A stretch of 64,000 nucleotides of DNA from assembly GCA_905250025.1 (NCBI GenBank), contig CAJNOJ010000095.1:248001-312000 (forward strand). The letters are read 5' to 3'. Below are positions 22,903-33,821 of the stretch, piece after piece. The first letter of the stretch is position 1. The number at the start of each line of letters is the position of its first letter. The position numbers were made by a program, and so were the translations under genes. The DNA comes from Adineta ricciae. Taxonomy: Eukaryota > Rotifera > Eurotatoria > Adinetida > Adinetidae. The notes below the pieces were generated by a model, which searched no databases, was not told the DNA's origin, and saw nothing but the letters and a program-made list of their open reading frames with translations.

Positions 22903-24417
22903 TTCCGATGAGCTCAAAAGACAATCTAATGTAGATAAAGAAAACTTTTCAGACAATCGACGATATGTTCTTGTCAAGAATAATGGAATTTAAAGAACGT
23001 TTACAAAATGACGAAAGTGAAAAAGAATGAATGAAAAAATATGTAGATAATGATTGGTCGTAAAAGAAAAATACTCCATGTATATGTATAAAACGAACAA
23101 AAATAGTATGATCATCAGCAGATGTTTATACGGATGAATCATTTTCATAGATGTAAATGAGTACGCCATTGAAATGAAAGGAAATTATTACACTCGTCTT
23201 TAAGGATATTTATGAGTGACATACGACTAGAACAGAAAATTCATTTTACTTTGCGGAATAAACGATGAAGTTGTTTGACAATTGTCATTTACGCTCGAAA
23301 ATATTTTTGAGGTTATAATACTTATATATATCAGCAATTATGAAAGCTTTTTCTGTCGTCAGAAAATGACTAATTTTTCACTATCAACTGATAAAAAGCG
23401 CGTAGATAAAAGAGAGATGTAAGAAGAAAAATGAGTTGGCAGAAAAAAACACATTAGGCTTTGTTTATTCTGGAGTTGAGCTAAGCTGTAGTGTGTAAGA
23501 CTAAACTAGTTTTATAGATGGCGCTAGTTTTCGTTTTCTGCTGGAAAGGACAATTTCCTGAACATATCAACGTCCGCATCAGTGAAAGAATCAATCTTAG
23601 TCCTATACATTGATTTCATAACAAGACACTTTGATTTACTAGACGAAGATGTAGACCGTCCTGTCAGTTAATGATAATGATAGCAGATTGCTTGTATTCG
23701 CGTAGTGTATGACGTGCTTTCTTTCATGTGTGATTAAGTCAACAGCAAGATCGAGAAAGAGACGATTGTAAGTTTTCAGTTCAACAGTCAACACTGTATT
23801 TAAAGAACAAAAACAAGCTTCATTTTTGTTTTCATTCGCGAGTCTTCTCAATCAATCTCCCCTTTTTTGCCGCCGTTTGCCTGTCATATGACTATCTGCC
23901 TGTCTCAAATTCAAAGTTGATATGTTTATGCAAAATACATATTATCGAGAGGATTTGATTTCATAACTAATGGTTTCATTTTCTCTCTCTCTCTCAGGTA
24001 GAGAACTGCATTCGATTTTCCGTTTATAATGAGTAAATATTGACCATAAAGAACAACAACATTGAGAAAAATTAACGGAGACATTTATGCATACTTGTCA
24101 AACGAACTGGATAAAAAAAATGGACATCTCGATTTGGTTTCTTCTTCAAGGTATTAAATAAAACACGTATGTCAAAAGGGGAGACGAGAGAAAGTGAATG
24201 TTTGTTATTGCGATCAGCATACGCAAGTGAGATTTAAGAGAAGCATCATATATATGTATATAAAGACCGTGCGGTATATATGAGTGAAGTCATAAGAGAT
24301 TTGCGGAATTCACTGCTGTTTCGTTTCTTCTAATAACAACATTAACAAACAATGTAGGTGAATAAACTTGGAGAACTTAATGATTCTCTCTATTTCTATT
24401 TATTAGAAGAGAATAAA
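22903..24417. other. Divergent intergenic region, TEX2 to EF-hand gene
   Basis: About 1.5 kb. A (CT)n run at about 23982-23998 ends in CAG. TATATAAA at 24257-24264 is a candidate TATA box for the EF-hand gene, about 155 bp before its ATG. TTTATTAG at about 24400-24407 precedes that ATG. No ORF here looks like a gene. Confidence 0.4.
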
Positions 24418-24933
24418 ATGGATATTGAATATACAGTAATCGAGAGTGTTCACCGCAATCGTGCTGGTCAAGTGGTTAAAATCGATTATTCATTTGACGA
24501 GACGTTCGTGATCGAATCATCTGATTCATCAACGTCTTCAACAGGTATTACAAGACAAAATCGAGAAAAACGTAATCGTTCGTATGATGTCGAAATAACG
24601 CGTGAACAGTATCAAACGATTGCCAGAAAGCAGTCGAATGCATTAGAATTCGATGCGTTCGTTGACGTTTTGCGTCCATTTATAATGGGCTTCTATGAAA
24701 ACGGTGAACTGGAAACCGCTTTTCGAAGATTAGATTCCGATCGTTCGGGTACAATACATTTAGACGAACTAAACAATTTCTTGCCAATCTTGAACGATTC
24801 AGTAAATAATCAGGCCTTACAAGACTATGTAAGAAAAGTCGATGAAAATTTCGATGGAACAATGAATTACGATGAATTTCGTACGCTTGTGTTACGCGGC
24901 ATTGGTCGAGATATTATTTGTAACCATATATAG
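24418..24933 (+). CDS. EF-hand calcium-binding protein, calmodulin-superfamily-like
   Basis: A 171-residue single-exon protein. Two canonical C-terminal EF-hand loops are visible: DSDRSGTIHLDE and DENFDGTMNYDE, each with acidic residues at positions 1, 3, 5 and a Glu at 12, and an intervening helix. The region before (EFDAFVDVLRPFIMGFYENG) looks like the helix of a degenerate hand pair. The N-terminal 65 residues are Ser/Thr-rich and not recognised. The ATG at 24418 follows a TTATTAG acceptor by 10 bp. A Ca2+ sensor or buffer; exact family not resolved. Confidence 0.8.
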   Translation: MDIEYTVIESVHRNRAGQVVKIDYSFDETFVIESSDSSTSSTGITRQNREKRNRSYDVEITREQYQTIARKQSNALEFDAFVDVLRPFIMGFYENGELETAFRRLDSDRSGTIHLDELNNFLPILNDSVNNQALQDYVRKVDENFDGTMNYDEFRTLVLRGIGRDIICNHI

Positions 24934-25076
24934 ACGAGTTAGATAACAAAAAAAAAGAATAACGATAACTTACTAATTTTCTTTACATGTAAAATTAGTT
25001 TGTGTATTCTTTTCTTTTCCTTCTTTATGATATACACATTCTTTTAACTTACTTATATTTAATCTTAGATTTATTT

Positions 25077-25373
25077 TTACGTATGAATATCCGCGGAAGT
25101 TTTATTCATAATAAATGGAAGACATTTCTTTGACTTTTGTTCATTAGTCACAGACGGAATAAGATTGGTCAAAATTTGACCAATGGCAAATAATTTATCA
25201 CTCATAAAGTCTTCGAAAATACGAAAGAAAAACTCGGCAGATACATAATTTGATAATTTTCGAAGATATTCCCAATCATCTACATGTCGCGATGAAAATA
25301 AACAACAAATAATAAACAATTTGACCAGAATACAAACAGACAATGTGGTCGCGGTGATATGTCTAATTTTCAT
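25077..25373 (-). CDS. Possible small secreted or membrane protein
   Basis: ATG-initiated ORF of 98 codons. Residues 8-28 are hydrophobic after a basic start (MKIRHITATTLSVCILVKLF), like a signal peptide. The rest is mixed helical sequence (DDWEYLRKLSNYV, FFRIFEDFM) with one sequon near the end. Codon use resembles the neighbours, but no homology is recognised and the ORF is short. It lies between the convergent EF-hand gene and the hnRNP K upstream region. Confidence 0.35.
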   Translation of the reverse strand: MKIRHITATTLSVCILVKLFIICCLFSSRHVDDWEYLRKLSNYVSAEFFFRIFEDFMSDKLFAIGQILTNLIPSVTNEQKSKKCLPFIMNKTSADIHT

Positions 25374-25940
25374 CCATCAAAAAAACTTGCAAGACAATAA
25401 ATGACAACAATGTAACTATCGTATCGAAGGTATGTAGAACAAAATCATCCCGTCAACTTTTTTTACTCGTCTTATCTTTCCTATTTGGTCTAGATATTCC
25501 GAGAAATGAAAAATCGAATGAGATATGCTTGTTTTTAAAAAAAAACCCATCTGTATCTTCATTCTAGATTCCTCCGTTATCATTGGATACTATCTCCACT
25601 CCTGGCCTTTACACATCCGTCTGATCTCCCTTTCCTAATTCCTTGGGATCCGAGACTTCCACTTCACTCGCACATGTAACTTGGTTTAATGAGGAGACAT
25701 ACTTGTTGCCCTCTGTTCATCACCACCACTACCACCACCACCACCTTCCGAGATAAATAGGCTGATTACACATATCTGTTTTTATTTTCTAGTTATAATT
25801 GTTACTGATTTGTATTTTGCTCAAATGTTTTCGATTGTATTTTGTATTGAAAAGAAGAAAGCCCTTCTTATTGATCTATGTGATATGAATAATCATTGTT
25901 CTTAGACAATCTTGCAGATCCTTTGGGGCAATTGCCTACA
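25374..25940. other. hnRNP K upstream region
   Basis: About 570 bp. A CCA/ACC trinucleotide run lies at about 25725-25744. TTGTTCTTAG ends at 25904, 36 bp before the hnRNP K ATG, and is probably the acceptor of a 5'UTR intron or spliced leader. Confidence 0.4.
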
Positions 25941-27536
25941 ATGGAACCGAATCTCAATTCAAACAACAAACGTGCAGCACCTGATGGAAACGATGATGCG
26001 GATAATAATAACAACAACAATAACAATAATAAGAGATCACGAACGAACCGAGTCGACCTAAGATTTCTGTTAGCGTCACGTAAGTTGATTGTCTTTTTTT
26101 GCGACAAAATAAATCTAATCGGAGAAATATTTAGGAGATGCTGGTGCAATAATTGGCAGACAGGGGAAGAACATTCAGATGTTACGATCCAAGTATAAAA
26201 CCATCGTTCAAGTGCCAGTAAGATCTAGACAATTGATTCGACCTATTTTAATGTGTTGATGTATTAGGATCAAGATGGACCTGAGCGCATATTGACTATT
26301 GCTGGTGAACTTGAGCCATGTCTGGATTGCCTTACGGATGCATTAGCTACTATGGCTGAGAATCAGAAATTACGTCAGGACATAAGTGAATTGCGTGTTC
26401 TTGTTCATACCTCACAAGCAGGTAAAGTGATTTTGATCGTTTGGTTCACGTTTATTTAGACAACGTTTATGTTTAGGCGCCGTTATTGGAAAAGGTGGTG
26501 AACGCGTAAAAGAATTAAGGTATACAAATAGATGTACATAACTATTTTCCTATCATCAAGTGTTTAGAACTCGACATGGCCTCGAATTGAAAGTCTTTAG
26601 TGATACTTGGTAAGTCAATTTCATTTGCTGCTTTTTCACTATTCTTTTTGGTTTATCAATTTAGTCCCGATTCCACTGATCGAGTCATTCTATGTCGTGG
26701 TGAACAGCGAGCTATACTCAACTGTCTTCGAGATATTTTCACACAAATTGATAAAATTCCGCCTCGTGGCCCAATTCATCCATGTAAGCAACAACAGATC
26801 ATCTATTTTCCATTGTACTATGTAAATAAATATTTAGATGATCCTTCCTGTTACTCCGAACAACAGATTCACGGTTACGGTAAGATTCGTAGTTTGCTAT
26901 TCGGCTTAGCTATGTCGGATATTTTTCAGGCGGCTTTGCGCACGATGAAACTAGTATGTACGGTGATCGACGCGGTCGCGGCGGTGGAAGCAATGGAAAT
27001 GGAGGTAGCGATGGAGGTGGATTTCGTGGCTACGATCAATGGGAAATGAATAATATGCGAGGTGGTGGTATGTACAATGATGACTATGGTCGTCCGCCTA
27101 ACCATAGTTTCTATCCTCCTTCTGCACCTGCACCACCGCCACCACCACCACCACCGCTGCCACATCATCAGATGATGATGGGCGGCGGTGGTAATAGCGG
27201 CCATGGTCCGATCCGTCCAATGATGAGTTCCTACGATCAATCACCCGACACTGAAACGCAACAAGTAACGAGATGAGCATTAATTCTCTTTTTTGATTGT
27301 TAAATTCACTCCTTCAGGTTACAATTCCACATGAACTTGCTGGCGCTATTATTGGCCCACGCGGTACACGTATCTCCCAAATCCGTCAACAATCAGGTGC
27401 ATCAATTAAAATCGATGATCCACTACCGGGTACAAACGATCGAATCATTACTATTGTTGGTGCTCGTAATCAGATTTCTCAAGCTCAACACCTATTACAA
27501 ACAGCTGTTCGACAATCAGGTCTTTATCCAGGATGA
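25941..27536 (+). CDS. HNRNPK: hnRNP K-like protein with three KH domains
   Basis: Poly(C)-binding RNA/DNA-binding protein of nucleus and cytoplasm. The N-terminus is Asn-rich with a KRSRTNR basic patch. KH1 has [16 protein letters not shown] (exon at about 26135). KH2 has [17 protein letters not shown] (about 26470-26590). KH3 has [17 protein letters not shown] (about 27340-27500). The GxxG loops GRQG, GKGG and GPRG are intact. Between KH2 and KH3 is a low-complexity part (27000-27260): RGRGGG/GGFRG RGG-like repeats, a polyproline run and GGGG stretches, corresponding to the KI/RGG region of hnRNP K. The last exon ends at 27536. Introns about 45-70 bp. The rhamnosidase follows 283 bp downstream on the same strand. 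Confidence 0.92.
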
Positions 27537-27607
27537 TTCGAGTATTTACATGTGCGAATAATAGAAACAGAAGGAAACGTATAATGAACATGTGTATTGT
27601 CTTTCGA

Positions 27608-27613
27608 AATAAA
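27608..27613 (+). terminator. Poly(A) signal AATAAA of hnRNP K
   Basis: AATAAA 72 bp after the hnRNP K stop codon and about 210 bp before the next start. Confidence 0.55.
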
Positions 27614-27807
27614 CGCACAACTAACCAAAAAGTTATTTGTCCGAGTAGTTATGGTTTCATTTTATTTGTTTCTGTATAGTGACGCACTATTGACGTGTAG
27701 TTGATTTTGTTATTGTTTATTGTCCGAGAGCAAAAATCTGATTCGCGTTTTTTTTTCTGTCAATGATTATCAACAAATAGATTTGTTCTTATTTGAGAAA
27801 AATACTC

Positions 27808-27818
27808 TCTTATTTTAG
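27808..27818 (+). promoter_or_regulatory. Splice acceptor one base before the rhamnosidase start
   Basis: CTCTTATTTTAG ends at 27818 and the ATG is at 27820. It may receive a spliced leader or close a 5'UTR intron, so the acquired gene appears fitted with a host acceptor. Confidence 0.45.
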
Positions 27819-27819
27819 T

Positions 27820-30800
27820 ATGTTGTATACCTATTTGATTGTTACGATAGTTTCTACGACTCTAGCACTTCGTTTGCCAGCACCGTATGATATTCGTATT
27901 GATTACTATAAAGTTGATACGACTGAAGATTTAGTTATTCACACGCCTCGTCCAAAGTTTTCATGGAAGTTACCTGTCTCATCTCGAAGAGGTATTCAAC
28001 AAATAGCTTATCAAATACAAATGAAATGGCACGGAAGCCAGTGGGACAGTGGCCAAGTTTTCTTCAATCAATCATTTCGTGTGTTAGCGTGGAATGGAAA
28101 GGATCTGCAATCGTTAACACACTATCAAATACGTCTTCGTTTGTGGACAACAGAATCTAATCGATCGACCTTCTGGACAGACTGGATATGTTTTCGAACA
28201 TCGATATTTAACCTCCATGAGTATATAACAAACAAGAACGATGATGTCCAATGGATTGGTTCCACAGAGATTTACATGAACGTGCTACGAAAAGAGTTCA
28301 ATGTCACGAGTGAAAGCCCAATTCGAACGGCCATAGTTTTGATGTCTGGACTTGGATATTCTGAATTGTATGTCAATGGAGATAAAATAGATCCCAGTCG
28401 AAAATTAGATCCGGGTTGGACGACATACGAAAAGCGTTCTCTCTTTGTATCATTTGATTTAACATCGAAAGTCAAGGTTCGAAGCTTAGAAAGTTCTTCT
28501 TATATGAACTTGTATACAAATATGTACCGACTTTTAGATTGGCAAGAATGCAGTTGGTGTTAAACTTGGCAATGGTTGGTATAGTGAAGAACAATATCTA
28601 CTATCAACACACAATAAAACAGTTTATGGTTAAGTAGACTGAATTTACTCATTCATTTCTAAGAACTGTTATAAGATGTCGAAAAACTGCTGCTAATTCG
28701 TCTTTCTGTCTTTTGAACAGGTCCTCCACGGTTGTTCTTCATTTTGCATATCGTTTTTGAAAACACTCAAGAAATGCACATCTTTAGTGATCAGACATGG
28801 CGTGGACGACAAGGATCGATTTTGCATGACAGTATTTATAATGGTGAGATGATCGATGCCCGGTATGATCGTCCCGATTGGTCTACAGTCGATTTTCACG
28901 ATCGACTGTCTCTCTGGCTTACACCTGAGATAATGCCGTCGCCAATCAATACGACATCGAAAGGACAATATACGTTTCAAGATATGCCACCAATACGTGT
29001 CGGAGATGACGCTTTACATTTTGAAATCGATACATCATCAATAAGTATGGATGGAATACAAGGTGCATCACTCTACAACGGTGGGGTTTTGAGGCCAATT
29101 AGTGTATCGACACCGGTGTCGGGCGTTCATATATTTGATCTAGGGCAAAATATGGTTGGCTGGTGCCGTATTCGATTTCATGGTTCACGTGGTATTAGTG
29201 TTCAAGTTCGTCACGCCGAAATCTTAACCCAACCGGTAATTTCGACCGGGTAGGTCATAATTGAGAAGTAACTAGAATGTGACAAAATATTTTTGAATTT
29301 AGAAAATCATCTGAGCAGCTCTATGTAGAAAATCTTCGCAGTGCAACACAAACTGACACGTACATACTGCGAGGTGATCCCAATGGTGAATTGTATGAGC
29401 CACGGTAAGTACTTGTAAACTTGTTCTATTGGTAAATTGCAAATAGATACGATCTAGATTTACTGTGCATGGTTTTCGTTATGTATCAGTTTTTGGTTCA
29501 CCAAATCCATTAGCAATCAATGATATTGAATGTTTTGTTGTTCATAGCGAGACAACCCTCATAGGATATTTCTCGTCTAGCAATACAGTTATCAACCAAA
29601 TTCAACATAATATTCAATGGGGTCAGTTGAATAACTTAATGTCAATACCTACTGATTGGTAAAGATGGACGAAGAGAGAATTCTTATTCTACATCTCTTT
29701 GCCTTCTATCTAGTCCACAGCGTGATGAACGGAAAGGATGGTTAGGTGATGCAGCGCTATCAATCGATGAAGCATTGTACAATTTTGATTTGATGAGATT
29801 CTATGTTAATTTTCTGAATTTAATTGTTGACATTCAACATACCGATGGTTCAATTCCAGACACGGTTCCATTTACATCTGGAAGTTATCCATCTGATCCC
29901 AATTGGGGTACTGCTCTACCGACAATCGTATGGCAATTGTATCGTCATTATCATGATCGTGATGTACTTCAAAATTACTATAAAAGCATTCGCGCATATA
30001 TCGAATCCGTTCGTGCGGGTTATAATGAAACAGGTTTGATTAAACTGGATTATCATTACGGAGATTGGGTTCCACCACCACCACAGTCAATGACTGATGT
30101 ACATTTGATTTCTTCGTATGCTTTTCTGCATGATATCTTTGTTCTGATTAACATTTCTCAAATTCTTGGTATGAACGAAGATGCGAAGATCTATTCCGAT
30201 CTGTATCAGCAGTTAGCAGAAGAATTCCATCGTGTATTTTACACATCAACAGCGGGTTATTATGCGGATGGTATGCAGGCAGCACAGATTCTTGCATTAG
30301 CTTTACCAAATGTCGTACCGATTGATATAAGAGAACATGTTGTTCAATATCTTGTTAAAAATATTCATGATCAAGGAAAACATCTCACGACTGGAATTAT
30401 TTCAACTGCTCAATTATTTCGTGTTCTATCCGACAATGGGTATCACGACTTAAGCTTAGAATTGATTTCGTCGATATCCTATCCATCTTATGGATATATG
30501 TTCAATAATCCGTACGAAAATGCAACGACTCTATGGGAACTCTGGGATGCACCATTCGAAGGAGCAGGAATGAACTCACGAAATCATATCATGTTCGGCA
30601 GCGTTGGCAGCTGGTTCTATTCACATTTAGTTGGAATCGATTATCAATCAGATTTGATTATCATCCGACCACGCATGGTATCTGAAAGAAAGAAATACCT
30701 TCTAGATCGAGTTGCTTGTCAATTGAGTACATTGTATGGACTGATCCATATTTCATATACACGGAACGAGAATGACACATTTGCTAATTCCATTTTACTT

Positions 30801-31022
30801 CGAATTACCATTCCATCGAATACGAGATCAAAACTAATATTTGAACCGCTATTTCCCCATGCTCGATGTGTCATGTTGACCGAAGGCGACCGAGTTATTT
30901 GGCACGATGCACTGGATGCAGTAGTGGATAAAGACGAAACTGTGTTCTATGATTCTAATAAGCAACTGCTGACTGTGCAAACCAATTCAGGACATTATGA
31001 ATATCAAGCATTCTGGATTTAA
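27820..31022 (+). CDS. Secreted GH78 alpha-L-rhamnosidase, probably horizontally acquired
   Basis: Removes terminal alpha-L-rhamnose from plant or microbial glycans and glycosides. Six exons (introns 28471-28537, 28629-28720, 29250-29302, 29405-29457, 29659-29713) join in frame to 960 residues. Residues 1-18 form a signal peptide (MLYTYLIVTIVSTTLALR). Domains in order: N-terminal beta-sandwich (TPRPKFSWKLP, the classic start of bacterial rhamnosidases); accessory sandwich with SGLGYSELYVNGDKI and WRGRQGSILHDSIYNGEMID; then FTVHGFRYVSV. The (alpha/alpha)6 catalytic barrel has the acidic signature CPQRDERKGWLGDA and, near 30530, TTLWELWDAP followed by GMNSRNHIMFGSVGSWFY. All known catalytic-region motifs look intact. 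Such enzymes are typical of bacteria and fungi and unusual in animals; the host-like introns show residence in the eukaryotic genome. Confidence 0.93.
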
Positions 31023-31250
31023 AGATCAAAACTGTCTGTGATACAATAATCTTTTTTTTCTCATAATTTAACGACAAAAATCTCATTTTAATCATACCAT
31101 TATTTACTGAATATGTTTTATTAGTATGGTACCCAATTAAAATCAAAGAATATTAGTGCGCAAAGAGAAAGTCGTAAAAAATAAATTGACTGCACATCAG
31201 CCATAATAATATAAAGCTAACGGGTAAAGAGAATGATGTACAGAACAGAA

Positions 31251-32463
31251 TTACCCATACACAGCTCCTGCAGTATAAATTTGATATTGAAATGCAACGC
31301 CATTGGTGACATTAGTATAAGTAGCAGCAGGTAGACTAGTGAAACTCGAAGTAACAAAAGATGCACTATTCTGATTCTGAACAGCGGCTAAACTACCACC
31401 GCCTGTACTTTGTCCCACCCCGATATATTGACCAGTATTTACAGGAAGTTGGTTACGAGGAAGACTAACTGTTTGAACGCCTGTCGTCGATGAAAGCGAT
31501 GTCGAAGGTATTTGATAGAAACCACTTGGAGTAAATGTTAACGTTGTAGCTGTTCGATTCATTACATAAATATAAATCAAACCTCCCGTTGCGTTTGGTG
31601 CTACAGAGAACGTCATAGACACCTGACTGACGTAACCTGTAATAACTGTTCCGTCCACTCCCGTAACTGGATTGTTAAGATTGATATACACGGAACCATT
31701 TGTTACTTGATCAGTGCCACTATTAAACGTGCTTCCGTAATTTACTACAAAGAGGAAACTGCTTATTTGGAATGTGAGAAAGCATTTCTAATTTACCGAA
31801 TTGTGAGTATACATTTCGCCGAGTGAACAATATCGTTCCAGGACCAGATGCAGTGATATTAAAAGATCCCGTTGATGTTTGGTTCGCCGATGTCACCAGC
31901 AAAATATACTCAGTGAAACTCGTGATGGCACTTGTCAAATTGAATTGAAGCGATGATCCGGATGAACTATCGGATTTTGTAATCAAGTTTGTTTGTGGAT
32001 TCGTAGGAATAAATGTTCCATTGTAAAGATATCCGTACAATTGCAAATTACTACCACTAGTGCCTGTAAAAGTATAGGTACCAGTCGTATTGGTATACAC
32101 CTGAATAGCTTCAAAGGTATAGTTAGTTGTTGATTGATTCACACCGCCATACACTGCACTACTATTCGTTAAAGATCCTTGATATGTCGATAGAATTGTT
32201 GATGTTGTTGCTAAAGAATGAAACAAAAATAGTCGTGTTAATTGTTGCATTTCTTATTTACTTGAGGTACTAGCTGTTGTCACTGATGTCGAAATGGTGG
32301 TTGATGTGACTAGAGTAAGATTTTGACTATCACTGTGAAGCCCGATGCCTAATCCTAGGCCAAGCGCTGTGCCGGCAATAACAAGGGCAAAAATAGTGCC
32401 CACAACTGCTACTAACCCAGTCGATTGGAAAGGATTGAATGAACCACTAGCGTTTTTCATCAT
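31251..32463 (-). CDS. Ser/Thr-rich single-pass membrane glycoprotein, unknown family
   Basis: Three exons, joined by two short introns near 32213-32264 and 31726-31792, keep one frame from MMKNASGSFNPFQSTG to the stop at 31251. One hydrophobic Gly/Ala-rich segment (VAVVGTIFALVIAGTALGLG) near residues 17-40 should act as a signal anchor, leaving a large extracellular part. That part opens with a Thr/Ser stalk and continues as beta-strand-like sequence with many N-x-S/T sequons (for example NSSAVYGG, NQSTTNYT, NTTGTYTF, NATGG, NRTATTL) and repeated phrases such as TYTFTGTSGSNLQLYGYLYN, reminiscent of bacterial pre-peptidase or adhesin beta-sandwiches. Few cysteines. Family not recognised; surface or matrix role is inference. 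Confidence 0.75.
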
Positions 32464-33202
32464 TTTGTACACGGCGGAACACGAAAACACGGAATTTATC
32501 TAAAATATTTTGTTTATTCTGAAAATCACATCTTTAGAGAAGCCTATGTGATTGATTCATCACCGAATAATCGATTCATAACTGAAAATATAGTAAAAAC
32601 GAATATGTTGATAGTTGCTTTGCTCATTAGAGACATTCTCCAGTATCAAAACACACGAAAGCAATGATATATTGACACTTAGTTAACATTAACACACTGA
32701 CACATTCTTATTTTCTTTCCGATGATAAATATGTCAAACGACATATTTTTCGTCACGGCCATTTTAGGATACTGTTTTCGCACGAACTGCTTGCTTTCAA
32801 CGAGAAGAAAAACAGGTAGGTAATTAATTAACGATGCTGATGGACTTTCATTCATGATCAAAAACATTGACGCGTGAAATATAGCCACATGCCTCACAAA
32901 GTAAATGTTTGTGCCAATACCTTTACCCGTACAAACAGCCTTGACGCCAAGCGATAACATTCAATCCGACATTAGTCTTACCTCAAAGTGTTTTCAAATC
33001 TAATCAGAAAATAATATCTACATGTAGTAATAGTACCGCCATTCATTAGCCGATCAGCAATGACAAAATGTACATAACAACTTGTATTCTATCTTCATGG
33101 CCGAATAATACGAGTGATCCTCACCTTCATCTCAATACGATAGATCGTACGACGTGTCTCAAACTTCTTCATTCATCTTTATTATAACAAACAACATTGA
33201 AT
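32464..33202. other. Intergenic upstream of the membrane glycoprotein
   Basis: About 740 bp, AT-rich. Between 32700 and 32960 there is a (-) strand open frame with no recognisable features; I see no supported gene. Confidence 0.35.
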
Positions 33203-33679
33203 CTAAGATTGTACAACAACTGTAATATTATTCTGCTTTTTACAAAGAAATATTTTCAAAAACATCCAGCCAGTGAATAAATATAAAGGTACTAGACAAT
33301 GAACGAAAACGTTCAATGACAAGATTTGTTTATGTTGAAATGTTTTGTATAGTAAATAGTTAAACATCATCAGACAAACAATAACCGGGATGTGAATAAA
33401 TAACTTGTGCGTGATCATATGACATGTATATGCTGCCGTTAAACCCGTTCGTTGTTTTAATTCAAACCAAATGCGTAGTAAGACAATGAGAACGAAATAT
33501 AGATGTATTGCATTCGTTATAAACAATGGTAGAAATAGATGGAAATATGAGATTGAAGCAATTTGTAAATCGTAACGTAGGACTAGTAAAATTGAGAAGA
33601 TCAACCATCCGGATAGAATGAATAATAATTCAATCGGACGAATACTAAACCAAGAATGAAGTTCAGTAAACGAAAGCAT
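33203..33679 (-). CDS. TMEM203: TMEM203-like four-pass membrane protein
   Basis: Single-exon, 158 residues (human TMEM203 is 136). The N-terminus MLSFTELHSWFSIRPIELLF, then FSILLVLRYDL and SYFHLFLPLFITNAIHLYFV, lines up with the human N-terminal half (start, helix 1, LALR-D, WWNVFVPFF). Four hydrophobic segments are visible, at about residues 15-35, 44-68, 88-108 and 120-142. Known family members are ER proteins linked to Ca2+ homeostasis and STING signalling. Its start is 142 bp from the STRIP start on the other strand. The C-terminal part is less similar, so confidence is moderate. Confidence 0.68.
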   Translation of the reverse strand: MLSFTELHSWFSIRPIELLFILSGWLIFSILLVLRYDLQIASISYFHLFLPLFITNAIHLYFVLIVLLRIWFELKQRTGLTAAYTCHMITHKLFIHIPVIVCLMMFNYLLYKTFQHKQILSLNVFVHCLVPLYLFTGWMFLKIFLCKKQNNITVVVQS

Positions 33680-33821
33680 GTTTTATGAAGGAAAAGAGGA
33701 ACAGAAATGTCTCATTTTTTTATTCGTCGCTCAATCGATGAATCATCGTTAACAGCGGGTAAATTATGGAAGAAGATTGTCAAGTCAAGAAAAGAAAATA
33801 AACGTTCGTTCTTACTGACAA
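33680..33821. promoter_or_regulatory. Bidirectional promoter region, TMEM203-like / STRIP
   Basis: Only 142 bp lie between the two divergent start codons, so both genes must share this interval for promoter and 5'UTR, unless further 5' exons exist. Confidence 0.5.
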
